Shown: positions 22,850-34,105, counted from the stretch's first letter. The stretch is DNA of 64,000 nt from Siphonodentalium dalli (GCA_032622095.1 CP136062.1:4652001-4716000); one strand, 5' to 3'. Numbers and translations are program-made. The notes: generated by a model from the sequence alone, not told the origin.

Positions 22850-25010
22850 TGCCGGTGGCCATGTTTGTTTAAAACAATTTTGGGGTAAAAAAAAGGAGGC
22901 TCCCATCTAGAGGTCACCCCGAAGATCCATATGAAGTTTGGTTGCAATTGGCGGACAAATGTGACCTGCACGATTTGCTAAAGGATGGCAGCCATGTTTT
23001 TTTTTACAAAATGGTAGACACCCATTGAGATGTCACACCGAAGTTCCATATGAAGTTTGATGATGATTGGATGAGGGATAACCTCTGCATGGTGTATTAA
23101 AGTATTTAGTCATGCAAAGAGTAAAATCCAATGTGGCTGCCACTGGTCATATTTTCATCAAAAATCATTTAAATCTAGATGTGATCCTATACCCATATAC
23201 CAAATATCGTTGAAATCGGTCAACGTTTGTTTTAGCACCTTTGTTTAATTTTATTGTGCTTTTTTAATAGTCTATTTTTATTTGAACAGTTCAGTGAAGA
23301 GTTTTTATTTCAACGCTCTAGTATTGTGTTATATATTTTCATTTATATCAGGTTGAATAAATCATTAATAGAAATATTTAAATCTGAGTCAATGTGCATT
23401 TAAACATCCTTGATGAAAATATTTAGCAATCTGACCTTTTTATTACCCATTGGTGTCATCCCTCATTATTAGCTGATGGTGAACTAAAACCCCATACCAA
23501 AAGTTAAGTACATATATATTACATAATAAAAGCATTCTTAAACCGTTTGTCCCAGTATTTTGAACAAGCAAAGTGTCAATAACACTGTAGCTCAACTTGC
23601 AAAGGGAATAATTTAATGCATTACACTCAATTGAGCCATTAGAAATGCAGAAAGTTTCACGATGATCATACGAACAGTACGACCTGCAGCCCGTGCTAAT
23701 TTATTCAATTTTGAAATCCAAGATGGGTCCTGGCAGCCATGTTTTCTGGCCGAATAATCCCAAAATGACTCGGTCCCATCTAAATTCCAATTTCAACAGC
23801 CAATACAAATTTCCTGATTATCAGACTAAAGGTACTACCTGTAGCACGTGCTAAAGGATTTAGTAAAATACAAGATGGCGGCTGGCGGCCATGTGTTTTT
23901 ATCCGAATGACCCAAAAATGACTCGTTTATATCTACATTCCAAGTCCAACAGCCATGACAAATTTCATGATGATCAGTCTAATCGTACGTCCTGTAGCCC
24001 GTGCTAAAGTATTTAGTCATACAAAGACTAAAATCCAAGATGGCTGCTGGCGGCCATATTTTTTATCCAAATGACCCGAAAATGACTCGTTCCCATCTAC
24101 ATGTCATCGTTGACATCAATCACAAATTTGATAATGATCGCACTACATGTACGACCTGTAGCCTGTGCCAAAGTATTTAGTCAAGCAAAGAGTAAAATGC
24201 AGTATGGTTGCCGGCGGCCATGTTATTTGGCCAAATTGTCCCAAAATTAATCGTTCCCATCTACATGTCAATATTAACATCCTTGACAAATTTCATAATG
24301 ATGTGACAAACAGTACGACCTGTAGCCCGTGCTAACTCATTTAATTTTGAAATCCAAGATGGCCATCTTGTTTGTCCGAATGACCCCAAAATTACTCGTT
24401 CGCATCTACATTCCAATTTTAACAGCCATGACAAATTTCATGATGATCAATGGTGACTAAAGGTACCACTTGTAGCCCGTGCTAAAGGATTTAGTCATAC
24501 AAAGAGTAAAATACAAGATGGCTGCTGGCGGCCATGTGTTTTGGGCAAGTGATCCCAAAATAACTCGTTCCCATCTACATGTCATTGTTAACACCCACGA
24601 CAAATTTTATGATTATCCGGCCAAAGGTACGACCTGTAGCCCGTGCCAAAGGATTTAGTCATACAAAGAGTAAAATCCAACATGGCTGCTGACGGCCATT
24701 TGTTTTGGCCCAATGACCCCAAAGTTACTCGTTCCCATCTACATGTCAATATTAACATCCATGACGAATTTCATGATGATCATTTTCAAAATCCAATATG
24801 GCCGCTGTCAGCCATGTTTTTTTTCCGAATGACCCCAAAATGAATCGTTCCGGTCTAAATGTTAATGTCAACAGCTGTCACAAATTTCATAATGATCCGA
24901 CCAAAGGTACCACCTGTATCCTGTATTGTTGACCAATCACGCACACATGGACGACGGACCACAAAGTCATGGCAATAGCTCACACTTTACAAAGTAAAGT
25001 TTAGCATAAA
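22850..25010 (+). mobile_element. Helentron/pearl-like element with ~160-170-bp internal tandem repeats (copy inside CACTA)
   Basis: Repeated modules contain AAGATGGCTGCTGGCGGCCA, GACCCCAAAATGACTCGTTC, CATCTACATGTCA, GACAAATTTCATGATGATC and GACCTGTAGCCCGTGCTAAA. They recur about every 160-170 bp from ~22850 to 24930 with considerable divergence. The 3' end (24940-25010) reads ATGGCAATAGCTCACACTTT and forms a short stem, ACTTTAC/GTAAAGT. A tandem core followed by a terminal hairpin resembles Helentron-derived non-autonomous elements such as the mollusc pearl family. The class is inferred. An inverted copy is at 42600-44950. Confidence 0.7.
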
Positions 25011-26680
25011 ATAACTATAGGACAAACTTGACAGGGCTGCTGAACTCTCACCCACCCCGCCTAGTGTTCGGACAAAATTTGCAGACCCCCCCCCCTGTTG
25101 AGATGTAATTTTTTTCCCAAATCCAATTACACAAACTAAATTTAATTTAAAATAATAGACCATTGATTAAGAGGAAGTGGCTCCAAGTTTTAATATTTAC
25201 CCAATACTTAATTTTTTTATAACAAGATACTATGGGTGGGTCCAGCTTCTGATGAGCAAAAAATTGCACTGAAAAGCAAACTTGTTTTTATAAATTTCTT
25301 TAAACTTACATTATTGGTGTGGTTATTTAAAACCTTTCACACCCTTTGTCTGTTTTATCCTATTGTTTTTATATTTTAGTATGAACTACCTGAGGAATCA
25401 GGTCCTGATAACATACACTTTTTATATTTAAAAAATCTTATGATGTAGTATTATTGCAATACAATGTTGTCTGACAACACATTTACACGTATGGTGCACA
25501 TACTGTCAACATCTGAAATAATTGAATTAACAATGTGTATGTATATCATTAATTTCAAAGCTGAGTGTATAGTTCTAACTACTTATTTTGAAATAAATTT
25601 GACAAATACTGATTCTTGTATTCTTCAGAGTCCCAGTCTTCTCAGTCTTTAAAGTCTGGTGCGCGACCCACAGTCATTGACTGTCTTGTTATTATTATTT
25701 TATTATTATTATTCAGTCTTCCCACAATAATACCGATGTAATTCTGTTCCCCATTCCCAGAAAATAAAATGTTGACACTAGACCGCCAGCCGTTATCGTT
25801 TAAGTTAACCGTACAACATGTCGAGTTATCTGTGACTAAAATATACTCCCAGCACTAATGCAGGGCGCCTGGGTGTGAACCGCACTGGCTGTATACCATA
25901 CGGTGACTCCAGCATACAACCAGTAATTAATTAGCTCTCCATATTCCTTTCATATCTCAGCCTGTGGGAGCATGGGCAGGGCACGCTGGCAAATAATCAC
26001 CGTTTATTATTCGATGTATAAAATGTTAAATTGTATTGTTATTTTTAAAGGAAAAACAGAATTGCAATTAGCCAATAAAACGATAAAAACAATTATGACG
26101 CAGCAAAACAAAGTTATCAAACGAATTATATTTTTTAGAAAATCAGCAAAATATAATTGAATTAGTTTCCAAAACGACAATTTAACGCTTTAGTTCGTTC
26201 AATGCAAACGGAACCCAAAACAATGTATTTCCTATAAACGATGCGCAAACAATCGTGCATGAACATGTTTTTATCGCTAATTGTATGAATTCAGTTATTT
26301 TTAATTTTGGGTGTAGATTATATTTTTATTTATACATGCACATGGGTAATTTCCGTATTTATCAACGGATTCGAACCATTGAAGTCTCAAACCACAACCG
26401 CGGATTCCAATTATACACTTGGTACATTTCGTTTTTGTCAAAAGCTGAAGTTTAATGAAATAAAAAAAATGCGATATATAGTATCAGCTTATTTTTCGAT
26501 GTATCACATGATTACGTAACTTACCCACATGCCAGACAGCATAACCTTTGATCTACCGCCGACGGACTGGGCCTGGTAAAGCTATTTTAACATGGCGTAA
26601 GGTAATTAGCCTGTCACATGAACTTCTTTTTTAATGGAGCGAGAACGAAATGCTGGGTGTGGGTGCGGACAGACTTATAC
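25011..26680. other. Non-coding interval inside the CACTA element
   Basis: AT-rich, with a (TTA)n tract at about 25688-25712. The stretch 25795-25890 (GTCGAGTTATCTGTGACTAA, AACCGCACTGG) is an inverted partner of 27995-28045. No coding region recognised. Confidence 0.5.
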
Positions 26681-26684
26681 CAAA

Positions 26685-27415
26685 GGCTCGCGCGGCTGCC
26701 CAGAATGCTTCACTCCGAACCCGCTATATCGTGAAATATTTAGTCAGCCCATATGAATATCTTTATTGGATATTATAGAGCTATATTCTCCCGACATATA
26801 GCCGTTTTCCAATCGAAAATATATCTACGGGAACTTTGATTTATTTTCAATTTACCAGACCTGGGTGTGGGTGCGGTTGGGATATTCACAGTCATCGGCA
26901 AACTATTTAATACTTCTTATACACAAGGCTCGCGCGGTTGTCAGAACGTTTCACTTTGAAACCGTTATATCTTGAAATATTAAGTCACAGCATATGATTT
27001 ATTTATTGGATATTGTAGAGCTATTTTTCCCAGACAGATACCCGTTTTCCAATCGAAAATATATCCACGGGAGCTTTGATTCATTTTCAATTTACCAGAC
27101 CTGGGTGTGGGTGCGGTTGGGATATTCTCAGTCATCAGCAAACTATTTACTACTTCTTATACACAAGGCTCGCGCGGCTGTCAGAACGTTTCACTTTGAA
27201 ACCGTTATATCTTGAAATATTAAGTCACAGCATATGATTCTATTTATTGGATATTGTAGATCTATTTTTCCCCGACAGATACCCGTTTTCCAATCGAAAA
27301 TATATCTACGGGAACATTGATTCATTTTCAATTTACCAGACCTGGGTGTGGGTGCGGTTGGGATATTCTCAGTCATCAGCAAACTATTTAATACTTCTTA
27401 TACTGGCACGGTATA
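26685..27415. repeat. Tandem repeat, ~241-bp unit, about three copies
   Basis: GGCTCGCGCGG starts at 26685, 26927 and 27167. Each copy includes GTTTTCCAATCGAAAATATA, GGGAAC/GGGAGC, TTCAATTTACCAGACCTGGG and GGGTGCGGTTGGGATATTC. The repeat keeps a few 60-75-codon frames open in each copy, which are not genes. Confidence 0.9.
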
Positions 27416-27917
27416 TTAGTTTGGTTCCTATTTTGTCGGTTCATAGATGCCGACCAAAATATTATAGCTGAGTTTAGGCGGAGAAAACTCAGAAAATTTT
27501 CGGAAGATTAGTTTGCTACCAGTTACCATACCTAAAAAGAGTGTCTTGCTACCTGTCTTCCTTTTTAAATGTAAGTTAGGTTTTAAAACTTTTAATTTCG
27601 TTTATTTATCATTTCAGATTCAGGTTTTAAAAAAAATCATAAAAATTAAATTAATTTTTTTTTAAAGTTAAACTTTGAATTTAAAATTTAAAATTATAAA
27701 CTTGCAATGAAAAAGACAGTTTTATGGTGTATATTAGGCTGGACTGAGGATCTAAAAACGTAACAAAACAAAAAATATTTTATTAAATTTTAAAATTAAA
27801 TTTGAAACGTGACATACATTGCTTATGAAGACATATCTAAGCAGCTGACTGCAAATTAATTAGTATAACAAGCCTTAAAGGGTAAACATACGAGCTGTGT
27901 TGTCACTGTGATTACCG
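27416..27917. other. AT-rich interval
   Basis: A/T-homopolymer-rich (27590-27720). No gene recognised. Confidence 0.5.
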
Positions 27918-27987
27918 GCATACCGGCCGTCAGCGTTAGTTATTTAGACAGCACTGTCTAATTAACTAAAGCTAGCGGCCGGTATGC
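27918..27987. repeat. 70-bp near-perfect palindrome
   Basis: Arms GCATACCGGCCGTCAGC, TTAGTTA, TTAGACAG and their mirrored complements meet around 27952-27953. It could form a cruciform. Just downstream, 27995-28045 pairs inversely with 25795-25890. Confidence 0.85.
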
Positions 27988-28041
27988 AATAACCCAGTGC
28001 GGTTCAGATGGCTCTGGATTTAGTCACAGTTAACTCGACAT

Positions 28042-28165
28042 GAAGTTTGAATATCAATTTGAAACTCTTGATTAACCGTACAAGTTTGAATATCAATTTG
28101 AAATTCTTGAATAACCGTACAAGTTTGAATATCAATTTGAAACTCTCGATTAACCACAACAGTAA
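28042..28165. repeat. Three tandem copies of a ~42-bp unit
   Basis: GTTTGAATATCAATTTGAAA followed by (C/T)TCTTGATTAACCG occurs three times. It lies about 180 bp upstream of the transposase second exon. Confidence 0.88.
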
Positions 28166-28345
28166 AACAATATTAGAATGCTAATACAATGGGATCATAC
28201 AAAATTAAGACAACTCTACGCATGCTACCCCAATTCTTTCCATGTTTCCTATATTTTGTGATGTATAAAGTCATATTATATCGTTTAACAATAAAGGGAA
28301 CAGGTTTAGTAAAGCTCAGCTAAACTTTCTATTGCTTATTTTCAG

Positions 28346-29783
28346 TATCCACGAAGACACCGACAATATGAGTGGCACCGACAACCAGTCTAACTCTAGT
28401 TGCTCCCTTTCAACCCTAGACGAAATCGAGTATATGTTGGATGACCTCTCTGACGAAGAGGAACAAGAAACCAGTGAATGGTCGTCTGACTATGGGCGTG
28501 ATTTGTATACGTCAGGTATTGCCAGTCAATTGCTGGGAAATAACAGTAGTACGACATTTCTAGAATGGATGGCTATGAACTTTAATCTATTCGCCTGTCA
28601 CCCAGCAATAAGTAAGACCGCCTTTGAAGATTATTTACTACTCCAGCGAAACATATACAATCTTGATTTCTTACCCAAATCATACCGTGAAGCTAGAAAG
28701 TTCATTGATCCATACGTGATAAAGAAACGGGTTTTCGCTGTTTGTGTCAACGACTGTGTCATTTTTCGGGATTCGCCAGGAAAGTTGTTTGCAGACTTGT
28801 CTGTCTGTCCGGTTTGCTCTGAACCGAGATATTGTGACAAAACACATAGTCGACCGACATCCAGGCGAAAATACAGTTATCTTCCGATTGGGCCACGTCT
28901 AATAAGACTTTATGGTGAGACAAATTTGGCACAAATTATACAAGCACACTGTGGTAATATCAGTGGCGATGAAGATTTTGATACTCACGAGGAAATATGG
29001 GACTTGCACCAATCGAGGACATGGAAGAAGGTGTATTCTGATACCGGATTTTTCAAAGGAGATACAACAGGGCTGTCATTGGCACTAGAAGTGGACGGCG
29101 TTAATCCATTTCATAATATCGGAGTCATATATTCAATGACACCAATCATGATTACAGTCCTAAATTGGCCCAGGCACATGAGGAATCTTTTCCAAAATAT
29201 TATGCTTGTCGGAATAATTCCGGGAAATAATAGGTCTGAAGCGAAGAATTTGGATCCCTATATATCAGTACTGGTCGACGAACTACTATATCTTACTCAG
29301 TGCAAGACGTACAGTGCTTACAGGGGTGCGCCTGTGGATGTCAAAATAAAGCTTCTGTTTTATGTATTGGACTACCCAGGCCTGTCAAAACTGTTTGGCC
29401 AGCATGGCAGTGGAGCCACGCGAAGATGTCATTGGTGTATGGTATCAGGCACGTATTGTTCACACAACTCAAAAATGATGTATCTTGGCAATAGGTCCTA
29501 TTTGAAAGAAGATAATTCAATTCGAATGGATACTGAAAACTTTTTACAGAAGACAGTAGACTTCTCAAAACCGCCACAATCACGAGATTCTGAAAGCGAG
29601 AAAGCGTACAGATATGCATATGATAATTGCCGGAATAAAACGGATTCTGCAATAGTAGCTACAGCAACTGGCTGTAAAGGAAAACGGTCCATCTCGACAA
29701 TCCCTCTGCATGACAGAATAAAGGATACTCTGCCTGATGCATGTCACACTTTCAAAAATGTCGTCCAGAATATATTAAATTAA
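28346..29783 (+). CDS. CACTA/EnSpm (tnp2-type) transposase, second exon, N-terminal part
   Basis: This part catalyses cut-and-paste movement of the element. After the acceptor TTTTCAG|T the protein has an acidic stretch (LDDLSDEEEQE) and a WMAMNF block. CVNDCVIF with CPVCSEPRY is the Cys cluster of the Transposase_21/tnp2 family. YLPIGPRLIRLYG, LALEVDGVNPFHN (a probable catalytic Asp), GIIPGNN, YISVLVDELL, FYVLDYPGLSKLFG (a second conserved Asp) and CHWC follow. The order and spacing match tnp2 proteins of plant and animal CACTA elements. The frame ends at 29783 in VQNILN, where family members continue. The coding sequence resumes in another frame (29741-31132), implying a single-base frameshift around 29760-29780 or a missed small intron. 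The ATG-containing part of the protein is probably the exon at 20195. Confidence 0.88.
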
Positions 29784-31132
29784 TAACAGGGAGGAATGTT
29801 AACAAGCAGAATATACTCAAAGCAGAAAAAGCTTATGGTAGGCTACCAAACCGTACAAGTGTAGTCCAACATACAACACAAACAGAAGACAACGAAAGGT
29901 GTAGTCAACGAAAGAAGAGGAAGACTACTTCTACAACAACCGACGATGCCACTTCGCCTTCTGATAGCCTGGCATGTTTCCTGACAGTGGAGGAAATAAA
30001 GTTAGCAGACACTCGTGCACAATTAATCCGTCCACCTCTGGGTTTTGGAACAAAACCTTCGCCCTTTTTTTCCAAGCCGGGTGCACTTAAGTCCCACGAT
30101 TGGAAGCAGCTTGCGTCTCAGGGTATCCTCAAATTTTGTCTGAGAAATATGCTCGATGAAAGACGTAGGGAAACACTTTTTATGGTGTTCGACTGTATTC
30201 AACAATTGTGTTGTGAACAAACGTGCTATGCTGACTTGGATGAACTACGGAATCAGACAAACATTGCCTTGGCCTGTTTGGAGAGAGATTTCCCATTGTA
30301 TCTCCAAAATATCACCACCCATCTTCTGCATCACATTCTCGAAGGCATAGAACGCTATGGTCCTGTTTATGGCACATGGATGTTTGTTTATGAACGTTTC
30401 AATTCGTGGATCTGCCGAAGGTGTTTGAATATGAGGTACCCCGAAGCGACCGCAATTGAGACATTCATAATATATGATTGGTGTCAGTTTATGAAGTCAA
30501 CGGGTAGAATGCCATTGTCGTCGGCTCCGCTGGATATAGATGCATCCTTGCTAGATGGCCATGATTATTGTGCAGATGGAAGCTTGGGCAATTGCATTAC
30601 ACAACATACGAGTAAGCAATTGCAATTATCCCAGAAACAATCTTGCGCTATTCAAAAAGTGTCTGGTCATTTCTGTGATGATTGCAGACACACAAAGGTG
30701 CTTAGTCACACTCGTGTACACAGCAAAACAAAACGCAAAATTATAGTCGGGTGTTCTTCTAAAGAACGAAGCAATGCTAAGACCGTATCATCATTTATAT
30801 ACAGACTTACAAATCGAGGGCCACCATCCACTAAAACGTATTCGGGAAAATTTGTTCAGTTCGGCAATATTCAGTACTTTTGTGAAAGCAGGTGTCAAGC
30901 TACAGGTTTGGCGTATGATATAGCGAAAGTAAACTGGCATGATGACATTTGTTGGGATACAGAATCTGGTCTCTGGTTTTGTAAGAATGTTACGGCACGT
31001 TCATCATATGTACTGATGAGCGAGTTATCACACCCGTTGTTGACTGCTTTAGAAGAAGATATACTGTGGATACTCAACAGCGGATTGACCGTCATCTCAA
31101 AAACACCGCGCAAACAGCTTCTGGTATGTTAA
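29741..31132 (+). CDS. CACTA transposase, C-terminal part (DUF4218-like), shifted frame
   Basis: Continues the transposase in a different frame after a break near 29760-29780. After a basic, Ser/Thr-rich linker (QRKKRKTTSTTTDD), the region HLLHHILEGIERYGPVYG with TWMFVYERFNSW and MRYPEATAIE matches the DUF4218 signature. That domain follows the tnp2 domain in CACTA transposases (GPV, W-M and E-R residues visible). A Cys/His cluster (HFCDDCRHTKVLSHTRVH) lies further on. The frame ends in a stop at 31130-31132, and that stop lies within the TTAA target of the MITE at 31133. The true C-terminus in an intact element may therefore be here or may once have continued. The copy is probably inactive because of the frameshift. 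Confidence 0.85.
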   Translation: MSHFQKCRPEYIKLITGRNVNKQNILKAEKAYGRLPNRTSVVQHTTQTEDNERCSQRKKRKTTSTTTDDATSPSDSLACFLTVEEIKLADTRAQLIRPPLGFGTKPSPFFSKPGALKSHDWKQLASQGILKFCLRNMLDERRRETLFMVFDCIQQLCCEQTCYADLDELRNQTNIALACLERDFPLYLQNITTHLLHHILEGIERYGPVYGTWMFVYERFNSWICRRCLNMRYPEATAIETFIIYDWCQFMKSTGRMPLSSAPLDIDASLLDGHDYCADGSLGNCITQHTSKQLQLSQKQSCAIQKVSGHFCDDCRHTKVLSHTRVHSKTKRKIIVGCSSKERSNAKTVSSFIYRLTNRGPPSTKTYSGKFVQFGNIQYFCESRCQATGLAYDIAKVNWHDDICWDTESGLWFCKNVTARSSYVLMSELSHPLLTALEEDILWILNSGLTVISKTPRKQLLVC

Positions 31133-31593
31133 AGGTACTTAATCCGATCAGAGGGTCCTATATTACTATTTCTTTGGCTTTGGGGGTAAAAAATATTTCA
31201 TTCGAGTCGAGGAACCCACCCATCAAAGCTCAGAGTTATTAGATAATGGTTTTTAAAATTTGTAATTTTCTCGCGATGTGTACTAATAATTGCCCCTTAG
31301 TTTGTAAATTTATCTCTCGATATGTGTACTAATAATTTTCACAGAAGCCCTTATTCAAAAAGACGAAGATGGATAACTCTAAAATCAAGTGTATTAATAA
31401 CGCAATTTCGAATGAGACCATCCTTTTGACGGTGTGTTTCTGGGCCAGAAAAGTAGAAATAACAAAACTTCCAAAATTGATATCTGATCACTCTGAGCGT
31501 TTATATGTAGGTTCCTCGACTCGAATCAATTATTTTGTATCACCGGAGCCAAGGAAATAGTAATTTATGAGGGCCTGATCGGAATGAGTACCT
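31133..31593. mobile_element. TTAA-flanked MITE with ~85-bp inverted termini, 461 bp
   Basis: The left end AGGTACTTAATCCGATCAG is mirrored by the right end (reverse complement AGGTACTCATTCCGATCAG). The arms stay alike for about 85 bp (CTTTGGCT, ATTCGAGTCGAGGAACC). TTAA lies on each side (31129-31132, 31594-31597). It is inserted exactly at the transposase stop codon. Confidence 0.92.
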
Positions 31594-31622
31594 TTAATGT
31601 GGTATTCCAATGCTCATATATA

Positions 31623-31623
<1 letters not shown>

Positions 31624-31678
<55 letters not shown>
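31624..31678. repeat. (TA)n microsatellite
   Basis: About 27 uninterrupted TA dinucleotides. Confidence 0.95.
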
Positions 31679-31681
<3 letters not shown>

Positions 31682-31871
31682 GAGACTCTGAGCAATCATT
31701 AGGAGGACCATATACCATCATTAGGCACACCGCGACATTTTGCAGACGAAATCAGGTCTGCCTAATTTTTGCATGCCAGTCACAACTAGTTATCTGGTGC
31801 TTTAATTGTTAACACCTCTCCTTGTTCCGCCGATTTAGGTTATCTTTTGTCTATAAAATGATGGGATTGAA

Positions 31872-32196
31872 AAAATTGTTAAGGGCATTTCCGCCCCCAT
31901 AATTTTGAGACATGAATATTCGACCGATATATAATTTCACCACTGTGCGGTCTTTTTTCAATCCCGAAATTTGTACTCAATTTCCATGTATACACCAGAT
32001 TTCTCGATGTTTTAATGACATTTGGCCAGTTATCTCCTTTTTGCTGCATCCTATACATAACAAAATGCAAAACCAGAAAAGTTTTTTTTTTGCAAGACCG
32101 CTGTGCATGTTTCGACCACACAATGATGAAACTATATATCGACAGAATATACATGTCTCAAAATTATATGGGCTTAAATGCCCTTAACAATTTTTT
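31872..32196. mobile_element. MITE with ~45-bp inverted termini, ~325 bp
   Basis: AATTGTTAAGGGCATTT near 31875 pairs with AAATGCCCTTAACAATT near 32180; the arms extend to CATAATTTTGAGACATG and its complement. TTAA occurs symmetrically in both arms. It sits at the 5' edge of the endonuclease fragment that follows. Confidence 0.85.
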
Positions 32197-32199
32197 GTT

Positions 32200-33170
32200 A
32201 ATTAACAAAAATAATAATTGTGAAACAAGTGGCTTGTGGAAATATATATGTGGCAAGAAAAAGGGTGGTATCGCCTTTTGTTTCCTCTCAAAATTCAAAA
32301 AGTACATGCGCCAAGTCTATACTGTAAACGAGGTAGCACTAATTGTTAAGTTCGATGGTAAATTACTTAAAGGCACGTGCGGCCTTAATTGTCGAAAATA
32401 TTCATATTTGTTCCAAACACCGTAAACAGAAAAACATTCAAACGCATACAGTTCCGTTCATATATACCATGACCATCGCGTAAACAGCATGTTATCATAA
32501 CGACCTACTATATTTTACCTAAGCAAGAGCCTGATTGTGTTACAGAAGACAGCACAATGCTACTGGCTAATCACACACAGATGGCATAAACGCTCTTTAT
32601 TAGTTCCATATAAGGTATTCACCAACAAAGAACGCTCTTTGTGTTTACCATCATAATATAAACAAACACCAGAAAAGTAACATGTTATGCTTTTGTTTAC
32701 ATAACAATGGTCAAACATATGACCACAACATACTGTTTATGCGATATTTCTTATTTGTATTCGGACAAAGTCTATCTACATATTGATGTTCTTTCTGTTT
32801 GTGGCGGTTTTTGACGGGTGGATATATTTTCACATGATACCCACCGCCAAGGCCAACCGTGTCTTTAACCAATCTACAAAAGTAATATTTGTGTCATTGT
32901 ATATTCCTCCCAGAAATTATAGCTTTTGTAAGACGAAAGATAAAGATATTATATTTTTTTAAGTGTGTCGAGAATGTATTGGCTCGATACAAGAACAATG
33001 AACTTTTAATTCTCGGCGCGAATTTTAATGCACGCACAGGTCAATTGCCAGACCATGTGGTATATGACAGTAATCGGCACACGCCGCTCTCAGCTGATTA
33101 TATCATAGACACGTGCCCTAATAGAGTCAGTATGGATAGGAATCGTCTTTCACAAGTTACTTACACATGA
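32200..33170 (+). pseudogene. LINE endonuclease fragment interrupted by a TTAA MITE
   Basis: Before the MITE the plus frame reads KKKGGIAFCFLSKFK and VALIVKFDGKLL. After it, VIFVSLYIPPRNYSF continues the same endonuclease. Then, after stops and a frameshift, comes LLILGANFNARTGQLPDH, where the usual GDxNART motif has lost its Asp (GANFN). The order matches the endonuclease at 18360-17448, so this is a decayed second member of the family in the opposite orientation. The rest of the LINE is absent. Confidence 0.8.
32371..32864 (+). mobile_element. TTAA-flanked MITE, 494 bp (copy B)
   Basis: Perfect TTAA on both sides (32367-32370, 32865-32868). Terminal inverted repeats AGGCACGTGCGGCCTTAA and, reversed, AGACACGGTTGGCCTTGG. 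It matches copy A at 15951-16446 in inverse orientation. It interrupts the endonuclease reading frame cleanly: the protein blocks on both sides are contiguous in the homologous copy. Confidence 0.92.
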
Positions 33171-33690
33171 ACATGTATATGCATGTAAGATATTAAACCC
33201 ATCGAGCAGGAAATAATTGGTGACTGTTTCTTGCCCTCATTGAGCGCAAATTTCCTTGAACGTGAACGCGAAATTGCATTTATATGAGCCAAATTCGAAT
33301 TGCTCCCGATGTGTCCAGAGTACTACTTTAAAAATATGAAACACAACTGATAAAAACAACGAACCGCCATATTGTGCAAATGGCATGGGTCATACAATGG
33401 GGTATAGTATGAATTTTTAATTAAGTTCCTTATTATTATACTATTCATATGCCAATGCCAGGGCATTGCTAAAAATTTCCATGACATGTAGGCCGGCGGG
33501 TGAGTGTTTCACATGTGTTAAAAAGGGGACACCGTGATGGACACTTTTTATTTTTCGGGAATTGGGTTTGTCAGATTTAATTTTTTTTTGAGAATCGGGA
33601 ATATAATATGGGGAAAAGTGGAAATGGCATATATTTGTTTTATCTGGAACTGGTACATATGGGATGTTCATATGGCCCTGTAATCCTTGG
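33171..33690. other. Non-coding interval
   Basis: AT-rich; no gene or clear repeat seen. Confidence 0.4.
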
Positions 33691-34030
33691 AACAAACGTC
33701 GCACTACCGACGACTTGAATTAAATCATTTTAATTCGAGCATACAAAAGTGCGACGTTTGTTTTAAATAAATGCGAGTGGACGCACTACCGACGAAGAAT
33801 GCGTGTGGTAAACACGAATTTAATTGCTGATGCGTGTGAGATGCGTGTTGGAAACAAACGTCGCATCACCGTCGACTGGAATATGTATCGGAGAAATGCA
33901 AACGAGCTGCATAATGATATGCTAATGAGGGGAAACTGGAAAACACCAACGAGCATGACGTAATTTTGTGCTATTTGAATTCGAGTCGACGAAAGTGTGA
34001 CGTTTGTTTCAAATTAAATGCGAGTAGACG
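33691..34030. repeat. Nested inverted repeats built on AACAAACGTCGCA
   Basis: AACAAACGTCGCA occurs at 33691 and 33853; its complement TGCGACGTTTGTT at 33750 and, with one change, near 33996. Each pair encloses about 50-130 bp. ACGCACTACCGACGA and GTAGACGCACTA recur at the flanks. Confidence 0.8.
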
Positions 34031-34105
34031 CACTAAATACATATTTATTCCGTTTGGATATTCCCGCTACTATGCATGGACGTGTGCAAATTTAACATTA
34101 ACAAT

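Noticed and set aside
22850-25010. CRISPR array, because of regular spacing
   Set aside because: Units are diverged ~165-bp repeats with no short identical repeat/unique spacer pattern, and the genome is eukaryotic.
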